From positions 59,260 through 123,259 of the forward strand of contig CACJQE010000002.1 of NCBI GenBank assembly GCA_902595465.1: 64,000 nucleotides of DNA, in the 5' to 3' direction. Position 1 is the first letter of the stretch, and each line of letters opens with the position of its first letter. The notes under the pieces are model-generated. The model did not search any database. It was not told the origin of the DNA and saw only the letters and a list, made by a program, of their open reading frames with translations. Shown here in pieces: positions 8,056 through 15,608 of the stretch. This stretch comes from an uncultured Pelagibacteraceae bacterium (GTDB taxonomy: Bacteria > Pseudomonadota > Alphaproteobacteria > Pelagibacterales > Pelagibacteraceae). The position numbers and the translations under genes were made by a program.

Positions 8056-8933
8056 TGAAAAAACTTTTAGGGATCGTGGTTCTGGGTTTATTAATATGTG
8101 AAAACGTGTTTGCTGGCGTAGAAGAAGTTTTGAAAGAAATCAAAAAAAATAAAGATATAGTCCAGGGTTTTGATAAAGTTAAAGAATTTGATACTTGGAA
8201 TGAATGGCGTGTTACCCCTAAAGCAATACTCAAATCAGATAAATCAAAAAGACAGCATATAGTCAAAATTGTTAATAAATCTGATAATCATCCTGTTAGA
8301 TTTGGAAAACAATCCTTAAGATTTGAAGTTAGAAATGGTGATGGCTGGGGTTGGGATGCCAGGAATGATAGGGAAAGATCCGAACTACTAATTTGTTGTG
8401 TTAATAAAAAAACTACATGGACTGCTTGGTCACTATATTTGCCTAATGATTATGAAAAGATATTTCCTGCTAAGACTATGTTAGCACAATTCCATAATGA
8501 TGCTGATAATCCACCTGCATTTGCTTTTGATAATCAATCTGAACGTCATGTAAATGAGGGAGGTGGTTATTGGATTGCAGTAGATGAATATATAAATAAG
8601 AAATTTTTACTAAAAAAACTATTAGATCATTCAGAAACACTTGGCAGATGGAACGATATTTTAGTTAATGCAAAATGGACACACAAGGAAAATGGTTTTT
8701 TTAAAATTTGGATTAATGGTAAACTTGCTTTTCACCACAAAGGTATGACGCAAGAAAAAGGAGAAAATATTGAATTTCATGTTGGTATTTACAGATCTTT
8801 TCTTTCAAGAACACCTGGGCCAGATAAAACTCAAATAGCTTATTATGATGAGATAAGACATGCAAAGACTTGTAAAAAACTTAAAATCAATGATCTAGGA
8901 TATTCTTGTAAAGATATAGAAAATCAAAATTAA
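8055..8933 (+). CDS. Secreted polysaccharide lyase, heparinase-I-like (PF14099-type)
   Basis: 292 residues. A signal peptide formed by leader copy B (cleavage near NVFA-GVEE) precedes a beta-jelly-roll domain. The stretches LRFEVRNGD, RERSELL, AWSLYLPND, WIAVDEYI and GFFKIWINGKLAFHH follow the pattern of the heparin lyase/alginate lyase-like family that cleaves uronic-acid polysaccharides by beta-elimination. It probably acts outside the inner membrane. It sits between a secreted hydrolase and an HNH gene, each carrying the same leader. Such a lyase is unexpected in a streamlined oligotroph. The exact substrate cannot be read from sequence. Confidence 0.75.
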   Translation: MKKLLGIVVLGLLICENVFAGVEEVLKEIKKNKDIVQGFDKVKEFDTWNEWRVTPKAILKSDKSKRQHIVKIVNKSDNHPVRFGKQSLRFEVRNGDGWGWDARNDRERSELLICCVNKKTTWTAWSLYLPNDYEKIFPAKTMLAQFHNDADNPPAFAFDNQSERHVNEGGGYWIAVDEYINKKFLLKKLLDHSETLGRWNDILVNAKWTHKENGFFKIWINGKLAFHHKGMTQEKGENIEFHVGIYRSFLSRTPGPDKTQIAYYDEIRHAKTCKKLKINDLGYSCKDIENQN

Positions 8934-8934
8934 A

Positions 8935-8997
8935 ATGAAAAAACTTTTAGGGATCGTGGTTCTGGGTTTGTTGTTGAGTGGGAATACTTTTGAATAA
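8935..8997 (+). CDS. Orphan leader ORF (third copy of the signal-peptide leader)
   Basis: ATG at 8935 opens a 20-codon frame, MKKLLGIVVLGLLLSGNTFE, that stops at 8995-8997 inside the start region of the HNH gene, which is in another frame. Its first 35 bases equal leader copy B at 8055, and its later part (TTTGTTGTTGAGTGG) equals copy A. It may be translated as a leader peptide that couples ribosomes to the HNH start, or it may be a leftover of a recombination event. It is too short for the ORF track. Confidence 0.55.
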   Translation: MKKLLGIVVLGLLLSGNTFE

Positions 8998-9922
8998 GTA
9001 TATTGAAGAGTTTACTGATCTAATTTCAAATTGTTCGATGGATAACACCTATAAAATGGCTTGGTGTAGAGCCTTAGTTGAATATTCCTGCAATCATACT
9101 GATAAAAAGATTCATTTTAATCACCTTTCTGAGCTAATGTTCAAATATTATTGGGATCAAACAATATTTTTTAATCTAGAACAAGGATCTAACTTAAAAA
9201 AGAGGCCTACTATTATTCAAATTGTAAAAAATGAAATTAATAAATATGAAAAGAATTTTGACAAAAAACCTATTAACTATATTCGAATAAAAGACAAAAT
9301 AGATGTTGATATTACTAAAATTAGCAAAACACTAACCTACGACGTTTCTTGGAGATTTTTAAATTTAGGAAGTAAAACTTATGATACTTATAAATATAAA
9401 AAGGGAGATAAGCATCTAATTTTACATCAACCTGATATTATAAAACACCATTCCAAACTATTATTTCAACTAATAAATTACAGATGGTCTCAAAAATTGG
9501 AAGATCTGAATAATGCCCCTCGTATTTCGCAAAAAGTAAGAGGTGTTGATAGAGATCAAGAACCTAAAAGAAAATCACTTAAAAAATTTAAGCAATTTTT
9601 AGATCATGAAAACCCTGATAGGGTATGTTTCATAACAGGTAAAGCTATTCCAGAAAATGATCTATCAATAGATCATATTATTCCGTGGTCTTACATGTAC
9701 TCAGATGATCTATGGAACTTGGTTTATGTGAACAAATCAATTAATTCGAGCATGAGCAATAGAATCAAAAAGGATGATATTAAAAATAAATTAATAAGTA
9801 GAAATAAAAAACTCCTTCGATCATTAGATGCAAAGAAAATAAACACCAAAGATGTGGAAGAACTTCGTTTAGCTAATGAAAAAGATTACGTTGAATTATT
9901 TTGGATAGCTAATCAAGGGTAG
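8978..9922 (+). CDS. HNH endonuclease-domain protein
   Basis: About 314 residues. An HNH (beta-beta-alpha-metal) nuclease domain lies at about 213-262: VCFITGK, then LSIDHIIPWSY (catalytic His pair), then DDLWNLVYVNKSIN with the conserved Asn. The roughly 210-residue N-terminal part is helical and Lys-rich and may bind DNA or RNA; I do not recognise it. Starts available are GTG 8978 and TTG 8990, both inside leader copy C but out of its frame. There is no methyltransferase or Cas-like partner nearby. It could be an orphan restriction-type, defence or mobile-element nuclease. Confidence 0.78.
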   Translation: MGILLNKYIEEFTDLISNCSMDNTYKMAWCRALVEYSCNHTDKKIHFNHLSELMFKYYWDQTIFFNLEQGSNLKKRPTIIQIVKNEINKYEKNFDKKPINYIRIKDKIDVDITKISKTLTYDVSWRFLNLGSKTYDTYKYKKGDKHLILHQPDIIKHHSKLLFQLINYRWSQKLEDLNNAPRISQKVRGVDRDQEPKRKSLKKFKQFLDHENPDRVCFITGKAIPENDLSIDHIIPWSYMYSDDLWNLVYVNKSINSSMSNRIKKDDIKNKLISRNKKLLRSLDAKKINTKDVEELRLANEKDYVELFWIANQG

Positions 9923-9970
9923 AAAATTGTCTTTAAGATTAATATTTAATAATGTAGGATTTTATGGGAC

Positions 9971-9995
9971 AACTAGAACCACAACTAGAACTTTT
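9971..9995 (+). repeat. 25-bp direct repeat 2, right copy
   Basis: An exact match to 7123..7147. Here it lies in frame inside the QLEPQLELL piece of the broken small gene. Confidence 0.9.
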
Positions 9996-10057
9996 GGAGA
10001 TGTTTCAAGGTTTTGTAGTAAATGAATGAAGATAATCGGCGTAAACTCTGGGTTTTA

Positions 10058-10082
10058 ATTCAGGAAGCTGGCGATTATTTAC
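10058..10082 (+). repeat. 25-bp direct repeat 1, right copy
   Basis: An exact match to 6983..7007, lying in the IQEAGDYL part of the broken small gene. Together the repeats bracket about 2.8-3.1 kb. Confidence 0.9.
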
Positions 10083-10243
10083 ATGGTCAACTTCCTGATC
10101 ATCCAAATCATCCAAAAGGAAAATCCATATGCTCATGTAGCAATATGTGTAAAAAACAAATTTAATTCTACTTATAAAGATATTCCTGATGACAAATTTG
10201 ATGAAGTAATCAACTATATTAAATTTTTAAAAGAAAATCCTAG

Positions 10244-11293
10244 TTAATTAGATATAGTTTTTAGAAATTCGTCTACTTCACTACTTTTAGTATTCCAAGC
10301 TGTGACAAGTCTAACTGTCTTACCACCTAATTCCTCATTGCTCATCATATATTCTTCTGTATTTAAATGCTCAACCATCTTTTTTGGGAGTTTAACAAAA
10401 ACTTCATTTGCCTCAGTTGGATATTCAAGTTTAACTTGATTACTAGAAACTAAACCATCACTTAATTTTTTTGCCATTAAATTTGCATGTCTTGCGTTTT
10501 TTAACCAAACATCATTTGAGATATACCCATCTAATTGTGCAGAAACAAAACGCATTTTAGATAATAAATGACCAGATCTTTTTAACAAAAAAGGTAAATT
10601 ACCAACTAATTCTTTATTAAATATAATAATTGCTTCTGCTGCTATACATCCGTTCTTTGTTGCTCCAAAAGATAATATGTCTATCCCTGATTTCCACGTC
10701 ATTTCTGCAGGAGTAACATCTAGTGAAACTAAAGCATTAGCAAATCTAGCACCATCCATATGTACTTTTAAATTTTTTTTATGTGCAATTTCTGAAATAT
10801 TTCTAATTTGATCTAAGGTATAAACTTCACCAGTTTCTGTAGCTTGAGTTATACTAACAATTGATGGTTGAGTGTGATGCACAATTCCAAATCCTCCAAT
10901 ATTATCATTTAGCTCATTAACTGTTATTTTGCCGTCTTTACCATTTAATGGAACAAGTTTTGCACCACCGGTATAAAATTCAGGGGCTCCGCACTCATCA
11001 ACATTGATATGAGAAAATTTATGGCAATAAATATTTCCAAACGATGGAGATATAGCAGAAAGTGCTAAAGCATTTGATGCGGTCCCTGATGCTGTAGGAT
11101 AAACAATTACATCCTTTTCAAAAATTTTTGAAAATTTTTCTTGTAATACTCCTGAAATTTCATCATTGCCATACGGAGGGGCAATACCATCGTTTGCTTT
11201 GATAATTGCATCCAAAACTTCTGGGCAAGCGCCAGTTACATTATCTGAAGCGAATTTTACTCTTTTTCGTTTCGTATTTATTTTTGCATTCAT
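10244..11293 (-). CDS. ltaE: Low-specificity L-threonine aldolase
   Basis: A PLP enzyme that splits L-threonine/allo-threonine to glycine and acetaldehyde. 349 residues, fold-type I: the PLP-contacting Asp-Gly-Ala is HMDGARFANAL and the Schiff-base Lys is in FGATKNGC at about 205-215. The N-terminal FASDNVTGACPEV is typical of the family. It lies one base downstream of the amidinotransferase and forms a likely three-gene minus-strand operon with it and the EamA exporter. Producing glycine next to a glycine amidinotransferase is suggestive, since SAR11 cells often need external glycine or serine. Confidence 0.9.
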   Translation of the reverse strand: MNAKINTKRKRVKFASDNVTGACPEVLDAIIKANDGIAPPYGNDEISGVLQEKFSKIFEKDVIVYPTASGTASNALALSAISPSFGNIYCHKFSHINVDECGAPEFYTGGAKLVPLNGKDGKITVNELNDNIGGFGIVHHTQPSIVSITQATETGEVYTLDQIRNISEIAHKKNLKVHMDGARFANALVSLDVTPAEMTWKSGIDILSFGATKNGCIAAEAIIIFNKELVGNLPFLLKRSGHLLSKMRFVSAQLDGYISNDVWLKNARHANLMAKKLSDGLVSSNQVKLEYPTEANEVFVKLPKKMVEHLNTEEYMMSNEELGGKTVRLVTAWNTKSSEVDEFLKTISN

Positions 11294-11294
11294 T

Positions 11295-12410
11295 TTATTG
11301 TTTTGGAAAATAATCTTTCAAAGTACCTTCTCTATAAACATCAGCTGTACAACAATGAAGTCCTCCACCAAAAGCATATGCATCTCTCAACTCTACAGGG
11401 ATAACTTCCATACCTAATTTATCTAACTGTTCAGCTTGATATTTTTCACTTTTTTCAACACATACAGTTTTAGGGTCAAGTACTAAAACATTCATCGATA
11501 GCCATACTGAGGAGTAACAAAGTGGTGGTGGGGAATTATGAGCAGGTTGTGCAGCATCAATAATTTCCCATCCATTATCTTCAAATAATTTTCTTTGTTC
11601 TTTTGGAAGTCTTCGTTGTGGATTATTAATAATTAACCCTTCTTTAATTGGGGTAAAGGTTGCATCAATATGAATTGGATATGGATCGCCCGGGAAATTT
11701 ACAGCATGAACTCTATGATCCTTATAATGTCTTTTTATCCAATCGATACCTTTTAGATTAGTTGTAAATCCGTGTTGTACAACCAAATCCTTTCCAAATC
11801 TTAGAATATCTGCGGCATCGAATAATGGCTCTTCCTCTGTTGTGACAAAGTATTTATTTTCTGTCCATTCAAGTCTTTTAGTTACACCAATTTTATCTGA
11901 CAAATAGTCTTTTCTATAATCTGCGTCTGTTAATCTAGGCTTTGGTGCTGACTCATGTCTCATATTTGGATCTTTATTATAATAGTCTTTTAATAAAGGT
12001 CTGTAACATAGGTACTCAAACCATCTGCACCTATAGCTCATTGTAGCTTCTAATATTTCATTTCCCACAGTTAACAAAACATCTCTAGGTGGCATACATC
12101 CAAACATAGTTTCGGCTTTCCAGTCAGGAGTTGATGTTGGTTGATTAAAATCTAAAGGTGTAGGTCTGTCAACTTTTATACCCCTTTTTTCAAGCAAATT
12201 TGAAAAGTTATCTAATAGTTCATTGGCTTTATCTACAGTGTCCTTAGTTCTTGGACCATAAGTTCCTCGCATATCAGAGTCTTCTGGAACTTTAGCATCT
12301 AAAGCAGGTTCGGGTGCTGGAATACAAGTACCATCTGCTCTTCCAACAATTACATGTTTTAATGGATCCCATTCATTCCAACTATTAACAATCTTATTAT
12401 TTTGAACCAT
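11295..12410 (-). CDS. Glycine amidinotransferase-like (AGAT) enzyme
   Basis: 371 residues, a pentein-fold amidinotransferase. N-terminal VNSWNEWDPLKHVIVG is the family opening. The catalytic triad can be placed as Asp in EPLFDAADILRFG, His in YPIHIDATF and the nucleophile Cys in GGGLHCCTADVYREG near the C-terminus. Vertebrate and bacterial AGAT moves the amidino group of arginine to glycine, giving guanidinoacetate and ornithine; scyllo-inosamine and other acceptors also occur in the family. A threonine aldolase (glycine source) and an exporter-type EamA gene flank it. The acceptor specificity is not proven. Confidence 0.87.
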   Translation of the reverse strand: MVQNNKIVNSWNEWDPLKHVIVGRADGTCIPAPEPALDAKVPEDSDMRGTYGPRTKDTVDKANELLDNFSNLLEKRGIKVDRPTPLDFNQPTSTPDWKAETMFGCMPPRDVLLTVGNEILEATMSYRCRWFEYLCYRPLLKDYYNKDPNMRHESAPKPRLTDADYRKDYLSDKIGVTKRLEWTENKYFVTTEEEPLFDAADILRFGKDLVVQHGFTTNLKGIDWIKRHYKDHRVHAVNFPGDPYPIHIDATFTPIKEGLIINNPQRRLPKEQRKLFEDNGWEIIDAAQPAHNSPPPLCYSSVWLSMNVLVLDPKTVCVEKSEKYQAEQLDKLGMEVIPVELRDAYAFGGGLHCCTADVYREGTLKDYFPKQ

Positions 12411-12416
12411 GTAAAA

Positions 12417-13322
12417 TTAATTTAATCCAATAAATCTTCTATTAGATTGCATTATCATACTATAATAAAATATAGCTAAAAAAATAAAGAACCCACCAAT
12501 AATTGTGTTAGTTGAAGGAATTTCATTTATTCCAAGCCATGGAAGCCAAACCCAAAATATTCCTCCTATAACTTCAGTCAAAGATAATAAAGTCAAATCA
12601 GCTGCTGGAATATGTTTTGATCCAATTGAATAAAGAATTAAGCCCATGCATACAAGTGTTCCATGAGTAGCAAATAATGCTTCGTTTTTATTTGAAGATA
12701 AAAAATTTGCATCGTTATTTAAAAGCATAACTGTTGAAAATAAAAAACAAAATAAGCCTGCTATAGCAACAGTTGTAAACGTGGGAGTTTGTTTTCTCCA
12801 TCTCAGGCTTACTGAAAAAATTGAAAAACCTAGTGCTGATACAAGTCCAAATATTAGACCCATTATCGAATTTCCTCCGGTGTTATCGTAGGCCATTACG
12901 ATTATACCAAATGCTGCAACTAAAATTGATATCCATACTGTAATTGATATTTTTTCTTTTAAAAAAAGAAAACCAAGTAACGCGGTTATAAATGGCATAG
13001 CAGCTAAACATAATAGAGTTACTGCTGCTGTAGTATTAGTAATTGACCAAATAAAAGTTATCATTGCTGTTCCTAAACCGACACCACCTATAATTCCAGA
13101 TATCCCTATTTTTAAATAATTTTTATAAAATGAAATTCCTTCTTCCAAAAATAAGTAAACATTGAGCAATAAAAAAATAACAATGCCTCTCGCAAACAAG
13201 TATTGCCAAGGGACAGTTTCGGGTTGATCTATATGTCTTACAACATATGGTCCAAATGACCAAAGTATGCCTGCAAATAAAACAATTGGAATAGCTACTT
13301 TAGGATTTTTTAAATCAGGCAT
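12417..13322 (-). CDS. EamA/DMT-family transporter
   Basis: 301 residues with about ten hydrophobic helices in two repeats. The second repeat ends with GGIFWVWLPWLGINEIP and IIGGFFIF, the EamA pattern. It begins the amidinotransferase/aldolase operon (6-base gap), so it may export or import the related amino compound; that is inference. The 47-base divergent gap to the NifU-like gene must hold promoters for both directions. Confidence 0.88.
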   Translation of the reverse strand: MPDLKNPKVAIPIVLFAGILWSFGPYVVRHIDQPETVPWQYLFARGIVIFLLLNVYLFLEEGISFYKNYLKIGISGIIGGVGLGTAMITFIWSITNTTAAVTLLCLAAMPFITALLGFLFLKEKISITVWISILVAAFGIIVMAYDNTGGNSIMGLIFGLVSALGFSIFSVSLRWRKQTPTFTTVAIAGLFCFLFSTVMLLNNDANFLSSNKNEALFATHGTLVCMGLILYSIGSKHIPAADLTLLSLTEVIGGIFWVWLPWLGINEIPSTNTIIGGFFIFLAIFYYSMIMQSNRRFIGLN

Positions 13323-13369
13323 AAATTAATTTATTTTTTATAAATTTTAAGTGATATTATTAAATAAAT

Positions 13370-13771
13370 ATGGATTTAGATATAATAAAAATTGCATCCG
13401 ACACGACTAATAATAAGATATTGAAAGATTATACCCATAGATCGAAATACAAAAATAAAACTTGTGGTGATATAATTGAAATGAGAGTTAATATTAAGAA
13501 AGATATAATACAAGATGTTGGGTATCAGACAAAGTCTTGTGTATACTGTCAGGCTTCTGCAAGCTTAATATCTCATAAACTTATCAAAAATAATAAAAAT
13601 AAAGTTAATTATTTATTAAAAAATCTTATCGATTATTTTGAAAAAGAAATTAAACCTTTGCCAAAAAATCTAAATAAATTTAAAAAATTGTTTAATAAAA
13701 AAAATATACCTAGAAAAAACTGTGTATTAATGCCATTAATTGCACTTAAAAAACTCAACATTGATGAATAA
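13370..13771 (+). CDS. NifU/SufU-like iron-sulfur scaffold-family protein
   Basis: 133 residues. The three conserved Cys positions of the IscU/SufU fold are present: CGDIIEM at about 33, CVYCQASASLI at about 57-60 and RKNCVLMPLIAL near the end. The extra Cys in CVYC resembles zinc- or SufE-like forms. The family accepts sulfur from a cysteine desulfurase for Fe-S assembly. No suf or isc gene lies beside it, so its partner must be elsewhere. Its 3' end overlaps the HPP gene start by eight bases. Confidence 0.72.
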   Translation: MDLDIIKIASDTTNNKILKDYTHRSKYKNKTCGDIIEMRVNIKKDIIQDVGYQTKSCVYCQASASLISHKLIKNNKNKVNYLLKNLIDYFEKEIKPLPKNLNKFKKLFNKKNIPRKNCVLMPLIALKKLNIDE

Positions 13772-14228
13772 TTTGGATATTAAAAAACCTGTTATCGCTG
13801 CAATATTTTCTACTTTGACAATTGGGGTTTTGTCATTGCTTACTTATAAAACACCTTATGGATTATTTTTGATTGCTTCCTTTGGTTCTACAATGGTTTT
13901 ACTTTATGGTTATCCAGAAAGTCCTTTTGCAAAACCTAAAAATATATTTTTTGGTCATTTTTTAACCTCGCTTGTTGGTGTGATATTCGTGAATTTCGTT
14001 CCGCTCCCGATATATATTATTATACCTGTTGCTGTTGGAATAGGTGTCGGATTAATGATTATTCTTAATGTAACCCACCCTCCTGCTGGAGGAAATCCTA
14101 TAATTGTGATCATGGGATCAGTTTCATTTGAATATTTAATATCCCCAGTTATAAGTGGATCAATTATTGTGATAGTTTTCGGCATAATCTTGAACAAATT
14201 TATTGCTAAAAGGAATTACCCAAAATAA
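13764..14228 (+). CDS. HPP-family integral membrane protein
   Basis: The true start is probably ATG 13764; the ORF-track start at 13740 is a TTG inside the upstream gene. About 154 residues with four membrane helices. The family motif THPPAGGNP is clear at about 110, and GSTMVLLYG and ESPFAKPKN match the first half of HPP proteins. Some plant and cyanobacterial members take part in nitrite transport; the bacterial role is unclear. Overlap with the NifU-like gene indicates coupled translation. Confidence 0.85.
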   Translation: MNNLDIKKPVIAAIFSTLTIGVLSLLTYKTPYGLFLIASFGSTMVLLYGYPESPFAKPKNIFFGHFLTSLVGVIFVNFVPLPIYIIIPVAVGIGVGLMIILNVTHPPAGGNPIIVIMGSVSFEYLISPVISGSIIVIVFGIILNKFIAKRNYPK

Positions 14229-14322
14229 ACACAATTTGTTTGCTAGTCCTATTTAACTTGTGCTAGTCTTTTTAAATAATAATTAATAATTCAGCTTTAA
14301 GAAGCTAGTAATAGGAGTAAAA

Positions 14323-15522
14323 ATGAAAGTACTTTGTGTATTGTATGATGATCCAAAAGGAGGAATGCCTAAATCTTATCCTCTGTCGGATTTACCAAAA
14401 TTAGAGAAATATCCAGATGGAATGACATTGCCATCGCCTAAAGGAAGAGATTTTACACCAGGCCAATTACTTGGTTGTGTTTCAGGTGAACTTGGTTTGA
14501 GAAAGTTTTTAGAGAGTAATGGACACGAGTTGGTTGTTACTAACAGTAAAGATGGAGATGGATGCGAAGCGGATAAACATATTGTTGATGCTGACATTGT
14601 TATCTCTCAACCATTTTTCCCTTATTATTTAACTAAAGAAAGAATCGCTAAAGCTAAAAACCTTAAGATGGCAATTACAGCAGGAATAGGTTCTGATCAC
14701 GTTGATTTACAAGCAGCAATGGATAATAAAATTGATGTTGTTGAAGTAACTTTCTGTAATTCTCGATCAGTTGCTGAACACATAGTAATGATGATTGTTT
14801 CAATGGTTAGAGATTATCACAATCAACATAGAATAGTTAATGAAGGTGGATGGAATATTGCAGATGCTGTTCAGAGAAGTTATGACGTTGAAGGAATGCA
14901 TATAGGAACCGTTGCTGCTGGAAGAATCGGTTTAGATGCACTTAGAAAAATGAAACCATTTGACGTTCATTTGCACTATTTTGACAGACATAAATTACCT
15001 GACAGTGTTGAAAAAGAACTAAACTTAACTTTTCATGAGTCAGTGGAGTCTATGGTAAAAGTTTGCGACGTTGTTACAATTAATTGCCCACTTCATCCTG
15101 AAACTGAAAATTTGTTTGATGATGAAATGATAAGTAAAATGAAAAAAGGAGCATACATAGTTAACACTGCAAGAGGTAAAATTTGTAATCGAGATGCAAT
15201 AGCTAAAGCCCTAAAAAGTGGACAGCTAAGTGGTTATGCAGGTGATGTATGGTTTCCACAGCCTGCTCCAAACGACCATGTATGGAGAACAATGCCAAAT
15301 CATGGAATGACACCTCACACTTCTGGTACATCTTTATCTGCTCAAGCAAGATATGCAGATGGTGTTAGAGAAATATTGGAATGTTTCTTTGAAGGAAAAG
15401 AAATTAGAAATCAATATTTGATTGTAAAAGATGGCCAATTAGCAGGAATGGGTGCGCATTCTTACAGTAAAGGGTCTGCAACTAGTGGATCAGAAGAAGC
15501 TGCTAAATATCAAAAAAAATAA
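14323..15522 (+). CDS. fdh: NAD-dependent formate dehydrogenase
   Basis: Oxidises formate to carbon dioxide with reduction of NAD in the cytoplasm. 399 residues, D-2-hydroxyacid-dehydrogenase superfamily of the metal-independent type. The formate-binding Asn is in VTFCNSRSVAEH, the Rossmann loop is GTVAAGRIGLDAL, the catalytic Arg is in NTARGKI, and the catalytic Gln/His pair is in PQPAPND and TPHTSGTSLSAQARYADG. A good Shine-Dalgarno (AGGAG) lies 7 bases before ATG. It is monocistronic, with a strong hairpin behind it. It fits SAR11-type oxidation of one-carbon compounds for energy. Confidence 0.96.
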   Translation: MKVLCVLYDDPKGGMPKSYPLSDLPKLEKYPDGMTLPSPKGRDFTPGQLLGCVSGELGLRKFLESNGHELVVTNSKDGDGCEADKHIVDADIVISQPFFPYYLTKERIAKAKNLKMAITAGIGSDHVDLQAAMDNKIDVVEVTFCNSRSVAEHIVMMIVSMVRDYHNQHRIVNEGGWNIADAVQRSYDVEGMHIGTVAAGRIGLDALRKMKPFDVHLHYFDRHKLPDSVEKELNLTFHESVESMVKVCDVVTINCPLHPETENLFDDEMISKMKKGAYIVNTARGKICNRDAIAKALKSGQLSGYAGDVWFPQPAPNDHVWRTMPNHGMTPHTSGTSLSAQARYADGVREILECFFEGKEIRNQYLIVKDGQLAGMGAHSYSKGSATSGSEEAAKYQKK

Positions 15523-15532
15523 AATAGATTTA

Positions 15533-15569
15533 TTAAAGGTATGCTACTTAAATAAGTAGCTACCTTTAA
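15533..15569 (+). terminator. Terminator hairpin after fdh
   Basis: TTAAAGGTA and TACCTTTAA, with the inner arms GCTACTT and AAGTAGC, form a 16-bp stem with one bulged T around an AAAT loop, 10 bases after the fdh stop. The T-tract behind is poor; the stem itself is convincing. Confidence 0.8.
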
Positions 15570-15608
15570 TACCATAGATTTAAACACTCATTATTATATA
15601 TTTTGAAT

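Larger units (their letters stand above)
9964..10247 (+). pseudogene. Frameshifted small gene (QLEPQLELL...IQEAGDYL...ENPS)
   Basis: Three overlapping pieces read as one protein of about 93 residues if two frameshifts are allowed. ATG 9964 gives a 21-codon piece with GQLEPQLELLEMFQ. ATG 10022 gives a 47-codon piece with RKLWVLIQEAGDYLHG. A third frame after about 10110 gives KNPYAHVAICVKNKF and YKDIPDDKFDEVINYI and ends at TAA 10247. The last part recalls the C-terminal SYKDIP-type segment of phage ORF6C/antirepressor proteins, but this is only resemblance. It overlaps the stop of the minus-strand aldolase gene. Confidence 0.6.

Noticed and set aside
13740-13763. Upstream TTG start for the HPP protein
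   Set aside because: It adds residues inside the NifU-like gene; ATG 13764 gives the normal family start and a typical eight-base overlap.
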